Assembly (NCBI GenBank): GCA_900550385.1
Contig: URRZ01000112.1
Span: 1 to 5,615 of the forward strand
Length of the DNA stretch: 5,615 nucleotides
Reading direction: 5' to 3'
Source: an uncultured Coriobacteriaceae bacterium
GTDB lineage: Bacteria; Actinomycetota; Coriobacteriia; Coriobacteriales; Eggerthellaceae
The first letter of the stretch is position 1, and the number at the start of each line of letters is the position of its first letter. Below, in pieces: positions 1-5,615 of the stretch. The notes below the pieces were generated by a model. It ran no database searches, was not told where the DNA came from, and saw only the letters and a list, made by a program, of their open reading frames with translations. The position numbers and the translations under genes were made by a program.

Positions 1-248
1 TGCGCCGGCGCCCCCTGGCCGCGGGAGCGGACGCGCCCGGCATGGCGCGCGCCTCCGCCAAGGCCCGCGACGTTGCCAATGGAGCCGCCGTTCGCACGCG
101 AAGATGCGGACGACCTGCGGTTTCGCCTTATGCTGCTGCGGGTTGAGGGGGATGTTCCGCGGGCGCGCCTGCCCGTTGTCGATCTGCGGGTTGCCATGGT
201 GTTAATTGTGTCATTTCACCTACGGGGCAAGGCTCGATCGGGGGCAAT
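1..248. other. GC-rich stretch without a supportable gene; left-edge remnant
   Basis: I find no convincing gene here. One + frame is open from base 3 to a TGA at 144-146. Its first ~30 codons are GC-ending and alanine-rich, so it could be the C-terminal end of a gene entering from the left. Its last ~15 codons use CGA, AGA, GGA and CCT, which look non-coding. A second + frame is open from the edge to a TGA at 391-393, but from about base 200 it uses TTA, TCA, CTA, ATA and AGA codons. TTA, CTA and TCA are absent from the next three genes, so I regard this frame as chance. On the - strand a frame from ATG 197 to the edge gives an arginine/serine-rich chain with many AGG, AGA and ATA codons, also unconvincing. 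Near-copies of CTGCGGGTTG lie at 115-123 (degenerate), 136-145 and 184-193. Confidence 0.5.
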
Positions 249-257
249 TGCTACAAT
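249..257 (+). promoter_or_regulatory. Candidate extended -10 promoter for the response regulator operon
   Basis: TGCTACAAT fits an extended -10 element (TGn followed by TACAAT, one mismatch from TATAAT). It lies in the only AT-richer patch of the upstream region (~198-275). No good -35 hexamer stands 16-18 bases upstream, which is tolerable for an extended -10 promoter. An 8-base palindrome, GCAATTGC (244-251), overlaps it. A GTG-N6-CAC inverted repeat (208-219) lies about 30 bases upstream and could be an operator. Transcription would start near 264, giving a leader of ~125 bases before the ATG at 390. The assignment is by eye only. Confidence 0.4.
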
Positions 258-285
258 AAACCCAAACACGGTTTTCGGCCCGCAG

Positions 286-309
286 GGCGCAGCCTGCGCC
301 GGATTCCGG
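286..309 (+). other. Overlapping short inverted repeats in the presumed operon leader
   Basis: Bases 286-292 (GGCGCAG) and 294-300 (CTGCGCC) are perfect inverted repeats around one central base. They overlap a second pair, 299-303 (CCGGA) and 305-309 (TCCGG), so the two hairpins would compete for bases 299-300. A 10-base palindrome, GCGGCGCCGC, follows at 340-349. No T-run follows any of them, so they are not intrinsic terminators. They may simply reflect GC-rich sequence, or they may fold the leader RNA upstream of the ribosome binding site at 379-385. Confidence 0.3.
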
Positions 310-389
310 TTGGAAGGCAAGCCACGACACTCAATGGCTGCGGCGCCGCGACGCGAGCGGCGGACCGTTGCCGATATCGAGGTGAGATC

Positions 390-1103
390 ATGAGCAGCAA
401 CGAGACGCGCCGTATCCTTCTTGTGGAAGACGAAAAGGCGATCCGCGATGCGGTGACTGCTTATCTGGAACGCGAGAACTACTGGGTCACCGCCGTGGGC
501 GATGGCCAGGAGGCGCTGGAGGAGTTCTCGAAGCACCATTTCGATCTGGTGATCCTGGATCTGATGCTCCCCCGCGTCCCGGGCGAGCGCGTGTGCCGTG
601 CCATCCGCGACAACTCCGACGTGCCCATCATCATGCTGACCGCCAAGGGCGAGGTCGAGGACCGCATCATCGGCTTGGAGCTGGGCGCCGACGACTACTT
701 GGTGAAGCCCTTCAGCCCGCGCGAGCTGGTCGCCCGCGTCCGCGCGCTCCTGCGCCGCGTGCACGCCGACACCGAGCCGCAGCGCGAGGTGCTGGAGTTC
801 GGCGAGCTGACCATCGACGTGTCGGGCCACAAGGTGATGGTGTCCGGCAAGGAGATCGACCTCACCGCCAGCGAGTTCAAGCTGCTCACCACGCTCTCCC
901 GCTATCCCGGCCGCGTGTACTCGCGCATGGAGCTGGTGGAGAAGGTGCTCGGCTACGACTTCGAGGGCTACGAGCGCACCATCGACAGCCACGTGAAGAA
1001 CCTGCGCGCCAAGATCGGCGACAACCCGCGCAACCCCAAGTGGCTGCACACGGTCCACGGTGTGGGCTACCGTTTCGAGGATCCCACGAAGAACGGCCAG
1101 TAG
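390..1103 (+). CDS. OmpR/PhoB-family response regulator (winged-helix DNA-binding)
   Basis: A 237-residue cytoplasmic transcription factor of the length usual for the family. The receiver domain (about residues 8-123) has every key position: acidic pair E13-D14, phospho-acceptor D57 in the ILDLMLP context, T84, the switch aromatic Y103, and K106 followed by PF. The C-terminal winged-helix domain (about 133-231) shows the LTASEFKLL stretch at 158-166, the recognition helix around 194-210 (ERTIDSHVKNLRAKIG) and the closing HTVHGVGYRFE wing at 220-230. The start at 390 is supported by GAGGTGA (379-385) four bases upstream. The kinase follows after 30 bases, so it is the expected phospho-donor. 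MtrA/PhoP/MprA-like regulators are the closest types I can name, but sequence alone does not fix the orthologue or the target genes. Confidence 0.96.
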   Translation: MSSNETRRILLVEDEKAIRDAVTAYLERENYWVTAVGDGQEALEEFSKHHFDLVILDLMLPRVPGERVCRAIRDNSDVPIIMLTAKGEVEDRIIGLELGADDYLVKPFSPRELVARVRALLRRVHADTEPQREVLEFGELTIDVSGHKVMVSGKEIDLTASEFKLLTTLSRYPGRVYSRMELVEKVLGYDFEGYERTIDSHVKNLRAKIGDNPRNPKWLHTVHGVGYRFEDPTKNGQ

Positions 1104-1133
1104 CCCCTGCCCGGGCGACCGCGAGAGTGCACC

Positions 1134-2813
1134 ATGGTGATAGCTGGAAAAAGCGGCGCAGCCGACGAGCAGGCATCCCCGATGCCGCCCGAGAAGAAGA
1201 GGGCGGGCAAGCAGGACCGCGAGGGCAAGCCGGAGGACCGGGGCGCCCCCTCCCAGAAGCGCCGCGGCTGGAGCAGCCTGTCGTACGCGACGCGCGTCAC
1301 CCTGTCGTTCGCCCTCATCGCGGCGATGACCGCCTTGGTGACCATCGGCGTCGTCTCGTTCGTGTGGGAGCAGCATTTCCAAACCTACACGCGGGACAAT
1401 ATGGAATCGATCGCCACCATCACCGCCGACCAGATCGCCGAGCGCTATGCCGAGTCGGGTGATTTCAACGGGGAGACCGTCCTGCCCGCGCGCACGATGC
1501 TGGCGATGACGCCCGGCATCGGCATCCGCGTGGTGGACAACACCGTTCCCTACGACGCGCAGAGCTCGGCTTCCGTCCCGTTCGACTCGACGAGGCTGAA
1601 CTCCTCGGCGACGGGCGTGGGCGGCACGTCGTTGGCGCCGAAGAACCCCTCGCCGGACCAGATGGCGACGGCGACCATCGAGGTCGACGGCCAGGCGGTC
1701 GGATCGGTGAACGTGTGGGTGCTCGGCTCCGACACGCTTCTGCGGTCGGCCGACGAGGAGTTCCGCAACAACTCCTACCAGGCGATGGCGATAGCGACGG
1801 TCGTGGCGATCGTGCTGGCATCGTGCTGCGGCTTCCTGTTCGCGCGCGGCTTGGTGAACCCCATCAACCGAATCACGAAGACGGCGCGCGCCATCAAGGA
1901 GGGCAATCTCTCCGCCCGCGCCGAGCTTTCCGGCGACGACGAGATCGCCGAGTTGGGCAAGACCTTCGACGAGATGACGGAGTCCATCGAGAACGACCGC
2001 GAGCTGGAGCGCCGCCTGACCACCGACGTCGCGCACGAGCTGCGCACGCCCCTGATGGCCATCCAGTCGACCGTCGAGGCGATGGTCGACGGCGTGTTCG
2101 AGGCCGATCAGGAGCGCCTGGAGACGGTGAACTCGGAAGTGCAGCGCCTCGGGCGCCTGGTGAGCGCGCTGCTCTCGCTGTCTCGCTTGGAGAACCGCTC
2201 GACCCCCATGAAGGAGGAAGTGGTCGACGTCGGCGAGCTGATCTCGTCGATCGTCGCGACCCACGAGGCGTTCGTCGCCGACTCCGGGCTGAGCCTCACC
2301 TACGAGATGGAGAAGAACGTGCTGGTGAAAGGCGACGCCGACATGATCCGCCAGGCGACGGCGAACCTCATCTCCAACGCGGTGCGCTACACCCCCGAGG
2401 GCGGCCACATCACCGTGAAGGTGTCGCGCGGCGACATCATGGCGGCGATCTCCGTCCGCGACACGGGGATCGGGCTGACCCCCGAGGAATGCAAGATGGT
2501 GTTCTCGCGCTTCTGGCGCGCCGACGCCGGCCGCGCCCGCGCAAACGGCGGGCTGGGCATCGGGCTCGCCGTGGTGAAGGAGATCGTCGACAGGCACCAT
2601 GGCTGGGTCCAGGTGGAGGGGAAGAAGGACGAAGGCGCCTGCTTCACCATCCATATCCCGCTGTACGACCCCGCGCAGGAAGCGCGCCAGTCGAAGCAGG
2701 CGGCGCGGCAGAACGCGAAAGCGACTCGCAACGGGAAGACGAAGGCCGCGAAGGCGAAGGAAAGCAAGAAGGCGCGCGAGCGCAAGCGCGAGGCGCGCGA
2801 ACGCAGGGAATAA
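1134..2813 (+). CDS. Membrane sensor histidine kinase with HAMP domain and basic tails
   Basis: A 559-residue sensor kinase that presumably phosphorylates the regulator just upstream. Domain order: basic cytoplasmic N-terminal extension (1-54), membrane helix (~56-78), extracytoplasmic sensor region (~79-215, no family recognised), second helix (~216-237), HAMP linker (~238-290), dimerisation/phospho-acceptor domain with H301 in DVAHELRTP (298-306), and an ATP-binding domain (~400-510). The ATP-binding domain has its N box at N411/N415, G1 box DTGIG (443-447), F box around FSRFW (457-461) and G2 box GGLGIGL (472-478), so it looks catalytically intact. Residues 511-559 form an unusual Lys/Arg/Ala-rich tail with 18 basic residues in 49. 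Start 1134 has only a weak GAGAG (1123-1127) before it. An in-frame ATG at 1182 (M17) is the alternative and would shorten the N-terminal extension. The gap to the regulator is 30 bases and to purC 15 bases. Confidence 0.95.
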   Translation: MVIAGKSGAADEQASPMPPEKKRAGKQDREGKPEDRGAPSQKRRGWSSLSYATRVTLSFALIAAMTALVTIGVVSFVWEQHFQTYTRDNMESIATITADQIAERYAESGDFNGETVLPARTMLAMTPGIGIRVVDNTVPYDAQSSASVPFDSTRLNSSATGVGGTSLAPKNPSPDQMATATIEVDGQAVGSVNVWVLGSDTLLRSADEEFRNNSYQAMAIATVVAIVLASCCGFLFARGLVNPINRITKTARAIKEGNLSARAELSGDDEIAELGKTFDEMTESIENDRELERRLTTDVAHELRTPLMAIQSTVEAMVDGVFEADQERLETVNSEVQRLGRLVSALLSLSRLENRSTPMKEEVVDVGELISSIVATHEAFVADSGLSLTYEMEKNVLVKGDADMIRQATANLISNAVRYTPEGGHITVKVSRGDIMAAISVRDTGIGLTPEECKMVFSRFWRADAGRARANGGLGIGLAVVKEIVDRHHGWVQVEGKKDEGACFTIHIPLYDPAQEARQSKQAARQNAKATRNGKTKAAKAKESKKARERKREARERRE

Positions 2814-2828
2814 CGGAGGGAGACTGCA

Positions 2829-3695
2829 ATGACGGGAATCGACATCAAGCCCGATGCGCAGGGCAAGGTGCGCGATCTGTACGATCTGGGCGATAGGCTG
2901 CTGCTGGTGGCGACCGATCGCATTTCGGCGTTCGACTACATCTTGGAGGACGAGATACCCTGCAAGGGCGAGGTCCTCACGCGCCTGTCCTGCTTCTGGC
3001 TGGAGCTTCTGGAGGGCGTGGTGGAGAACCACCTCATCTCGGCGGACGTCGAGGATCTGCCCGAGCAGTTCAAGCCCTACGCCGACTACCTGCGCGGACG
3101 CTTCATGCTGGTGAAGAAGGCCCAGATGTTCCCCATCGAGTGCATCGTGCGCGGCTATCTGGCGGGAAGCGGTTTGAAGGAGTACCAGCGGCAGGGGACG
3201 GTGTGCGGCATCGCGCTTCCCGAGGGGCTGGAGAACTCCTCCGCACTGCCCGAGCCCATCTTCACCCCCTCCACCAAGGCCGAGATCGGCGACCATGACG
3301 AGAACATCAGCTTCGAGCGCTGCGCCGAGATCATCGGCGAAGAAGACGCCGAAAAGCTTCGCGATCTGTCGCTGAAGGTGTACACTACGGCTCGCGACCA
3401 TGCCGCCGAGCGCGGCGTGATCATCGCCGACACGAAGTTCGAGTTCGGAATGCTCGATGGACGCATCATCCTGGCAGACGAAGTGCTCACGCCCGACAGC
3501 TCGCGCTTCTGGCCCGGGGAGTCGTACGCGCCTGGCCACGACCAGCCCAGCTTCGACAAGCAGTTCGTGCGCGATTGGCTGAACGCCAATTGGGACCGCA
3601 CGGGCAATCCGCCCCATCTGCCGCAGGAGATCATCGAGAAGACCAGCGAGAAGTACGTGCAGGCGTACGAGCTCATCACCGGTAGGAAGTTCTAG
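2829..3695 (+). CDS. purC: Phosphoribosylaminoimidazole-succinocarboxamide synthase (SAICAR synthetase)
   Basis: Cytoplasmic enzyme of de novo purine synthesis that joins CAIR and aspartate, with ATP hydrolysis, to give SAICAR. The 288 residues show GKVRDLY (12-18), the nucleotide-binding ATDRISAFD (28-36), family signature 1 at 101-114 (FPIECIVRGYLAGS) and signature 2 at 198-207 (IIADTKFEFG), followed by DEVLTPDSSRFW (217-228). It is of the longer, yeast Ade1-like type (about 290-300 residues) rather than the ~237-residue E. coli type. It looks complete, with no missing motif. The start at 2829 has the best Shine-Dalgarno of the operon, GGAGGGAG (2815-2822), six bases upstream. It begins 15 bases after the kinase stop and ends 10 bases before the next gene, so it is probably co-transcribed with the two-component system. 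Confidence 0.98.
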   Translation: MTGIDIKPDAQGKVRDLYDLGDRLLLVATDRISAFDYILEDEIPCKGEVLTRLSCFWLELLEGVVENHLISADVEDLPEQFKPYADYLRGRFMLVKKAQMFPIECIVRGYLAGSGLKEYQRQGTVCGIALPEGLENSSALPEPIFTPSTKAEIGDHDENISFERCAEIIGEEDAEKLRDLSLKVYTTARDHAAERGVIIADTKFEFGMLDGRIILADEVLTPDSSRFWPGESYAPGHDQPSFDKQFVRDWLNANWDRTGNPPHLPQEIIEKTSEKYVQAYELITGRKF

Positions 3696-3705
3696 AAAGA
3701 AGACC

Positions 3706-4347
3706 ATGGCACAGCGCAACCCCATGAACGACCGCTACCAGACCGAGGAGCATCGCGGCAAGACGCGCAGGAGCGCGGCATCCGCGAAGCCCAAGATGCA
3801 GGCGGCGGGCACGGTCCACGTCAAATCGACCGCGAAGACGAAGCAGGAGAAGAAGGCGATCCGCCGCGCCCAGCGGCAGAAGCAGGCCGAGCTCGACCGC
3901 AAGTACGCCAACCCGCCCACTCCCGAGTACCAGCGTTGGCGCCGCATCTGGTGGGTCTGCCTCATCGGCGCCATCGCCTGCTTGGCGATCTCGTTCTTCG
4001 GGGGCAGCGGCGAGGGCAATCCCATCGCGATCGTGGTGCTGGTGCTGTCCTACGTGCTGATCATCTCGGCGCTGTGGATCGAGTTCTCGAAGATGAAGAA
4101 GCTCCGCCGCGCGTACCAGGAGCAGATGGAATCCAAGAAGAGCAAGGCCGCTCGCGCGCAGGAGCGCCGCGAGAAGGCGGCCGCGAAGGCTGCCGCCGAG
4201 GCCGAGAAGCAGGACGACGAGCCCGCCGAGTCCGGCAAGAAGGGCTTTCTCGGGGGCCTGTTCGGCGGCAAGAAGAAGGCTGCCGAGACCGAAGAGCCCG
4301 CAGAAGAGCCTGCCGACGGGGAGGCGCCCGCCGCTTCGAAGGCCTAG
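3706..4347 (+). CDS. Uncharacterised two-helix membrane protein with charged tails
   Basis: 213 residues; no family with a known function recognised. Residues 1-80 are hydrophilic and strongly basic, with a Lys/Arg/Gln-rich stretch at 44-66 and a PTPEYQRWRRIWW segment (71-83) leading into the membrane. Helix 1 is ~81-98 and helix 2 ~107-126, separated by a short Gly/Asn/Pro loop (99-106). Positive charges on both flanks predict both termini in the cytoplasm. Residues 127-169 are rich in Lys, Arg, Ala, Glu and Gln and could form a long helix or coiled coil. KKGFLGGLFGGKKK (178-191) and an acidic Ala/Glu/Pro tail (192-210) follow. KKGFLGGLFGGKKK somewhat recalls the start of FtsY-like proteins, but I claim no homology. 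The start at 3706 has only a weak purine run (3694-3702). The gene sits 10 bases after purC and just before the terminator, so it is the last gene of the operon. A scaffold or envelope role would be a guess. Confidence 0.88.
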   Translation: MAQRNPMNDRYQTEEHRGKTRRSAASAKPKMQAAGTVHVKSTAKTKQEKKAIRRAQRQKQAELDRKYANPPTPEYQRWRRIWWVCLIGAIACLAISFFGGSGEGNPIAIVVLVLSYVLIISALWIEFSKMKKLRRAYQEQMESKKSKAARAQERREKAAAKAAAEAEKQDDEPAESGKKGFLGGLFGGKKKAAETEEPAEEPADGEAPAASKA

Positions 4348-4377
4348 CCTTCCGCCGGATCCCGCTTCGCATCTAGA

Positions 4378-4417
4378 CGGCTGCCCGAGGGAGCTCCCCT
4401 CGGGCAGCCGCTTTTTT
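4378..4417 (+). terminator. Strong intrinsic terminator
   Basis: A perfect 14-base-pair GC-rich stem pairs 4378-4391 with 4397-4410 around a five-base loop (4392-4396). It is followed at once by C and six T residues (4411-4417). It lies 30 bases after the stop of the membrane-protein gene and points along the + strand, so it should end the regulator-kinase-purC-membrane-protein transcript before purL. Confidence 0.94.
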
Positions 4418-4463
4418 ATGGAGGTATACGAGCTGGCGCGACGCGCGGGCGGCGCGGGTGTCG

Positions 4464-4469
4464 TATCAT
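4464..4469 (+). promoter_or_regulatory. purL: Weak candidate -10 element for purL
   Basis: TATCAT (one mismatch from TATAAT) sits between the terminator and purL. A start near 4475 would give a leader of about 35 bases. No recognisable -35 element lies at the right distance (around 4441-4446 the sequence is ACGCGC). I see no purine riboswitch or other known leader element in the 92 bases between terminator and gene. purL needs a promoter here or read-through of the terminator, which is the main reason to list this site. Confidence 0.22.
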
Positions 4470-4509
4470 GGACGGCAAAGGAAAACAGGCGGTCGGAAGG
4501 GTGGATCCA

Positions 4510-5615
4510 ATGGTATTCCGCGTGTATGTAGAGAAGAGGCCCGGGTTCGATGTGGAGGCGCGCCAGCTGCTAGGCGAGCTGCGCACCGTCATCGCGGACG
4601 GCCTGCCTGCCGAGGCGGCGTTGCGCATCATCAACGTCTACGACGTGGAGGGCATCTCCGAGGAGTTGTTCGAGAGCTGCATACCCACCGTGTTCTCCGA
4701 ACCGCAGTCCGACACGGCATCGCGCGAGCTGCCGGTCGAGGGCGTCGCGCTGGGGGCTCAGGGCAGCGGCCAGGGGATCGCAGCGCGCCCGGACGACGCG
4801 TTCCTGTTCGCCGTCGAGGCGCTGCCGGGCCAGTTCGACCAGCGCGCGGACTCCGCCGCCGAGTGCGTGCAGCTCATCTCGCAGGGCGAGCGCCCCGCCG
4901 TGCGCTGCGCCAAGCTGTACGTGTTCGACTGCGCGCTGCCCGCCGAGGTGGAAGCCGCCATCAAGCATTACGTGATCAACCCCGTCGAGGCGCGCGAGAC
5001 CGACTTGGCGCTGCACGACACGCTGGCGGCGGTGTACCCCGAGCCGCCCGCCGTGGAGGTGCTGGAGGGCTTCCGCGATCTGGACGAGGCGGGCCTTGCC
5101 GCGTTCATCGCCGAGCGCGGGCTGGCCATGGACCTGGCGGACATCGTGTTCTTCCAGAAGCGCTTCCGCGACGAGGAGCGGCGCGACCCCACCATCACCG
5201 AGGTGAAGGTGGTGGACACCTACTGGTCCGACCACTGCCGCCACACCACGTTCGGCACGGTGCTGGACGAGGTGGCCATCGACGACGAGGCGGTGCAGGC
5301 CGCGTTCGACAAGTACCTGCAGATGCGCGGCGAGCTGGGGCGCGAGGGGAAGCCGGTGTGCCTGATGGACATGGGCACCATCGGCGCGAAGTACCTGAAA
5401 TCCAAGGGCATCCTGACCGGGCTCGACGAATCCGAGGAGATCAACGCCTGCACCGTGAAGGTGAAGGTGGACGTGGACGGCGTCGACGAGGACTGGCTGT
5501 TCCTGTTCAAGAACGAGACGCACAACCATCCCACCGAGATCGAGCCGTTCGGCGGCGCGGCCACCTGCGTGGGCGGCGCCATCCGCGACCCGCTTTCCGG
5601 CCGCAGCTATGTGTA
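4510..5615 (+). CDS. purL: Phosphoribosylformylglycinamidine (FGAM) synthase, long single-chain form, N-terminal part
   Basis: Cytoplasmic enzyme of purine synthesis that converts FGAR, glutamine and ATP to FGAM. Only the first 368 codons are present; the frame is open at the right edge. The N-terminal ~90 residues (VYVEKRPGFDVEA at 5-17, NVYDVEGI at 42-49) match the PurS-like start of the long clostridial-type enzyme. WSDHCRHTTF (239-248) and THNHPTEIEPFGGAA (337-351) are the substrate/ATP-site motifs conserved in PurL. The family is usually about 1,200-1,300 residues with a C-terminal glutaminase, so roughly 30% is seen. I chose ATG 4510 because GGAAGG (4495-4500) lies nine bases upstream. 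In-frame GTG 4501 and ATG 4468 are possible, but the first sits right against that site and the second lacks one. It follows the terminator by 92 bases. Confidence 0.97.
   Translation, partial: MVFRVYVEKRPGFDVEARQLLGELRTVIADGLPAEAALRIINVYDVEGISEELFESCIPTVFSEPQSDTASRELPVEGVALGAQGSGQGIAARPDDAFLFAVEALPGQFDQRADSAAECVQLISQGERPAVRCAKLYVFDCALPAEVEAAIKHYVINPVEARETDLALHDTLAAVYPEPPAVEVLEGFRDLDEAGLAAFIAERGLAMDLADIVFFQKRFRDEERRDPTITEVKVVDTYWSDHCRHTTFGTVLDEVAIDDEAVQAAFDKYLQMRGELGREGKPVCLMDMGTIGAKYLKSKGILTGLDESEEINACTVKVKVDVDGVDEDWLFLFKNETHNHPTEIEPFGGAATCVGGAIRDPLSGRSYV

Noticed and set aside
1..197. A - strand gene starting at ATG 197, divergent from the operon
   Set aside because: The frame is open to the edge but encodes an Arg/Ser/Gly-rich chain with AGG, AGA, ATA and CGA codons. 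The nearest Shine-Dalgarno-like AGGTGA (216-221) is 18 bases from the ATG.
1..250. A structured RNA gene such as SRP RNA or tmRNA in the left GC-rich stretch
   Set aside because: I could not find the conserved cores (for example the SRP GGAAGGAAGCAGC-type segment or the tmRNA ends).
73..393. A 106-codon + strand frame whose TGA overlaps the regulator's ATG as ATGA, suggesting translational coupling
   Set aside because: From about base 200 it uses TTA, TCA (three times), CTA, ATA and AGA codons; TTA, CTA and TCA are wholly missing from the next three genes. It also runs through the promoter candidate and has no recognisable protein content.
593..1462. A 289-codon + strand frame spanning the regulator and kinase genes
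   Set aside because: It is an out-of-frame shadow rich in Arg, Ala, His and Pro that crosses two genes with complete conserved motifs in their own frame.
216..3725. A 1,169-codon open frame on the - strand
   Set aside because: It is the register-aligned antisense of three well-identified + strand genes. It stays open only because those genes avoid TTA, CTA and TCA. The translation is Leu/Ala/Arg/His-rich with no recognisable domain.
4418..4531. A 37-codon + strand frame (ATG 4418 to TAG 4529-4531) as a possible purL leader peptide
   Set aside because: Its ATG follows the terminator T-run with no ribosome binding site, and its end overlaps the start of purL out of frame. Nothing in its composition suggests attenuation.
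4570..5529. A 319-codon open frame on the - strand
   Set aside because: It is the aligned antisense of purL and ends exactly at the antisense of purL codon 21 (CTA).

Overview
The window looks like chromosomal DNA of a high-GC bacterium (about two thirds G+C by eye). The most likely group is the Actinomycetota, and within it the Eggerthellaceae/Coriobacteriia. This placement is an inference. It rests on strongly GC-ending codons, a long single-chain purL of the type common in clostridia and Coriobacteriia, a long yeast-like purC, and a lysine/alanine-rich membrane protein. No rRNA, tRNA, mobile element or CRISPR was seen.

Layout. Bases 1-389 hold no gene I can support. The left part is very GC-rich with three near-copies of a ten-base word. 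Bases ~198-275 are an AT-richer island with an extended -10 promoter candidate (249-257). Bases 264-389 would be a GC-rich leader with short inverted repeats. Four genes then run on the + strand with gaps of only 30, 15 and 10 bases: an OmpR/PhoB-type response regulator (390-1103), its membrane histidine kinase (1134-2813), purC (2829-3695) and a two-helix membrane protein of unknown function (3706-4347). A strong intrinsic terminator (4378-4417) closes this apparent operon. After a short gap purL begins (4510) and runs off the right edge.

How the genes may work together. PurL makes FGAM (step 4) and PurC makes SAICAR (after AIR and CAIR) in de novo purine synthesis, so their closeness makes sense. 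The less ordinary point is that purC sits directly behind a two-component system, on what looks like the same transcript and upstream of the terminator, while purL is outside it. The kinase and the unknown membrane protein both carry long basic, low-complexity cytoplasmic tails.

Overall this is mostly well-understood housekeeping and signalling DNA. I found no evidence of a wholly new system. The best leads are the TCS-purC-membrane-protein arrangement, the unknown 213-residue protein, the kinase's unusual charged tails and the structured leader.
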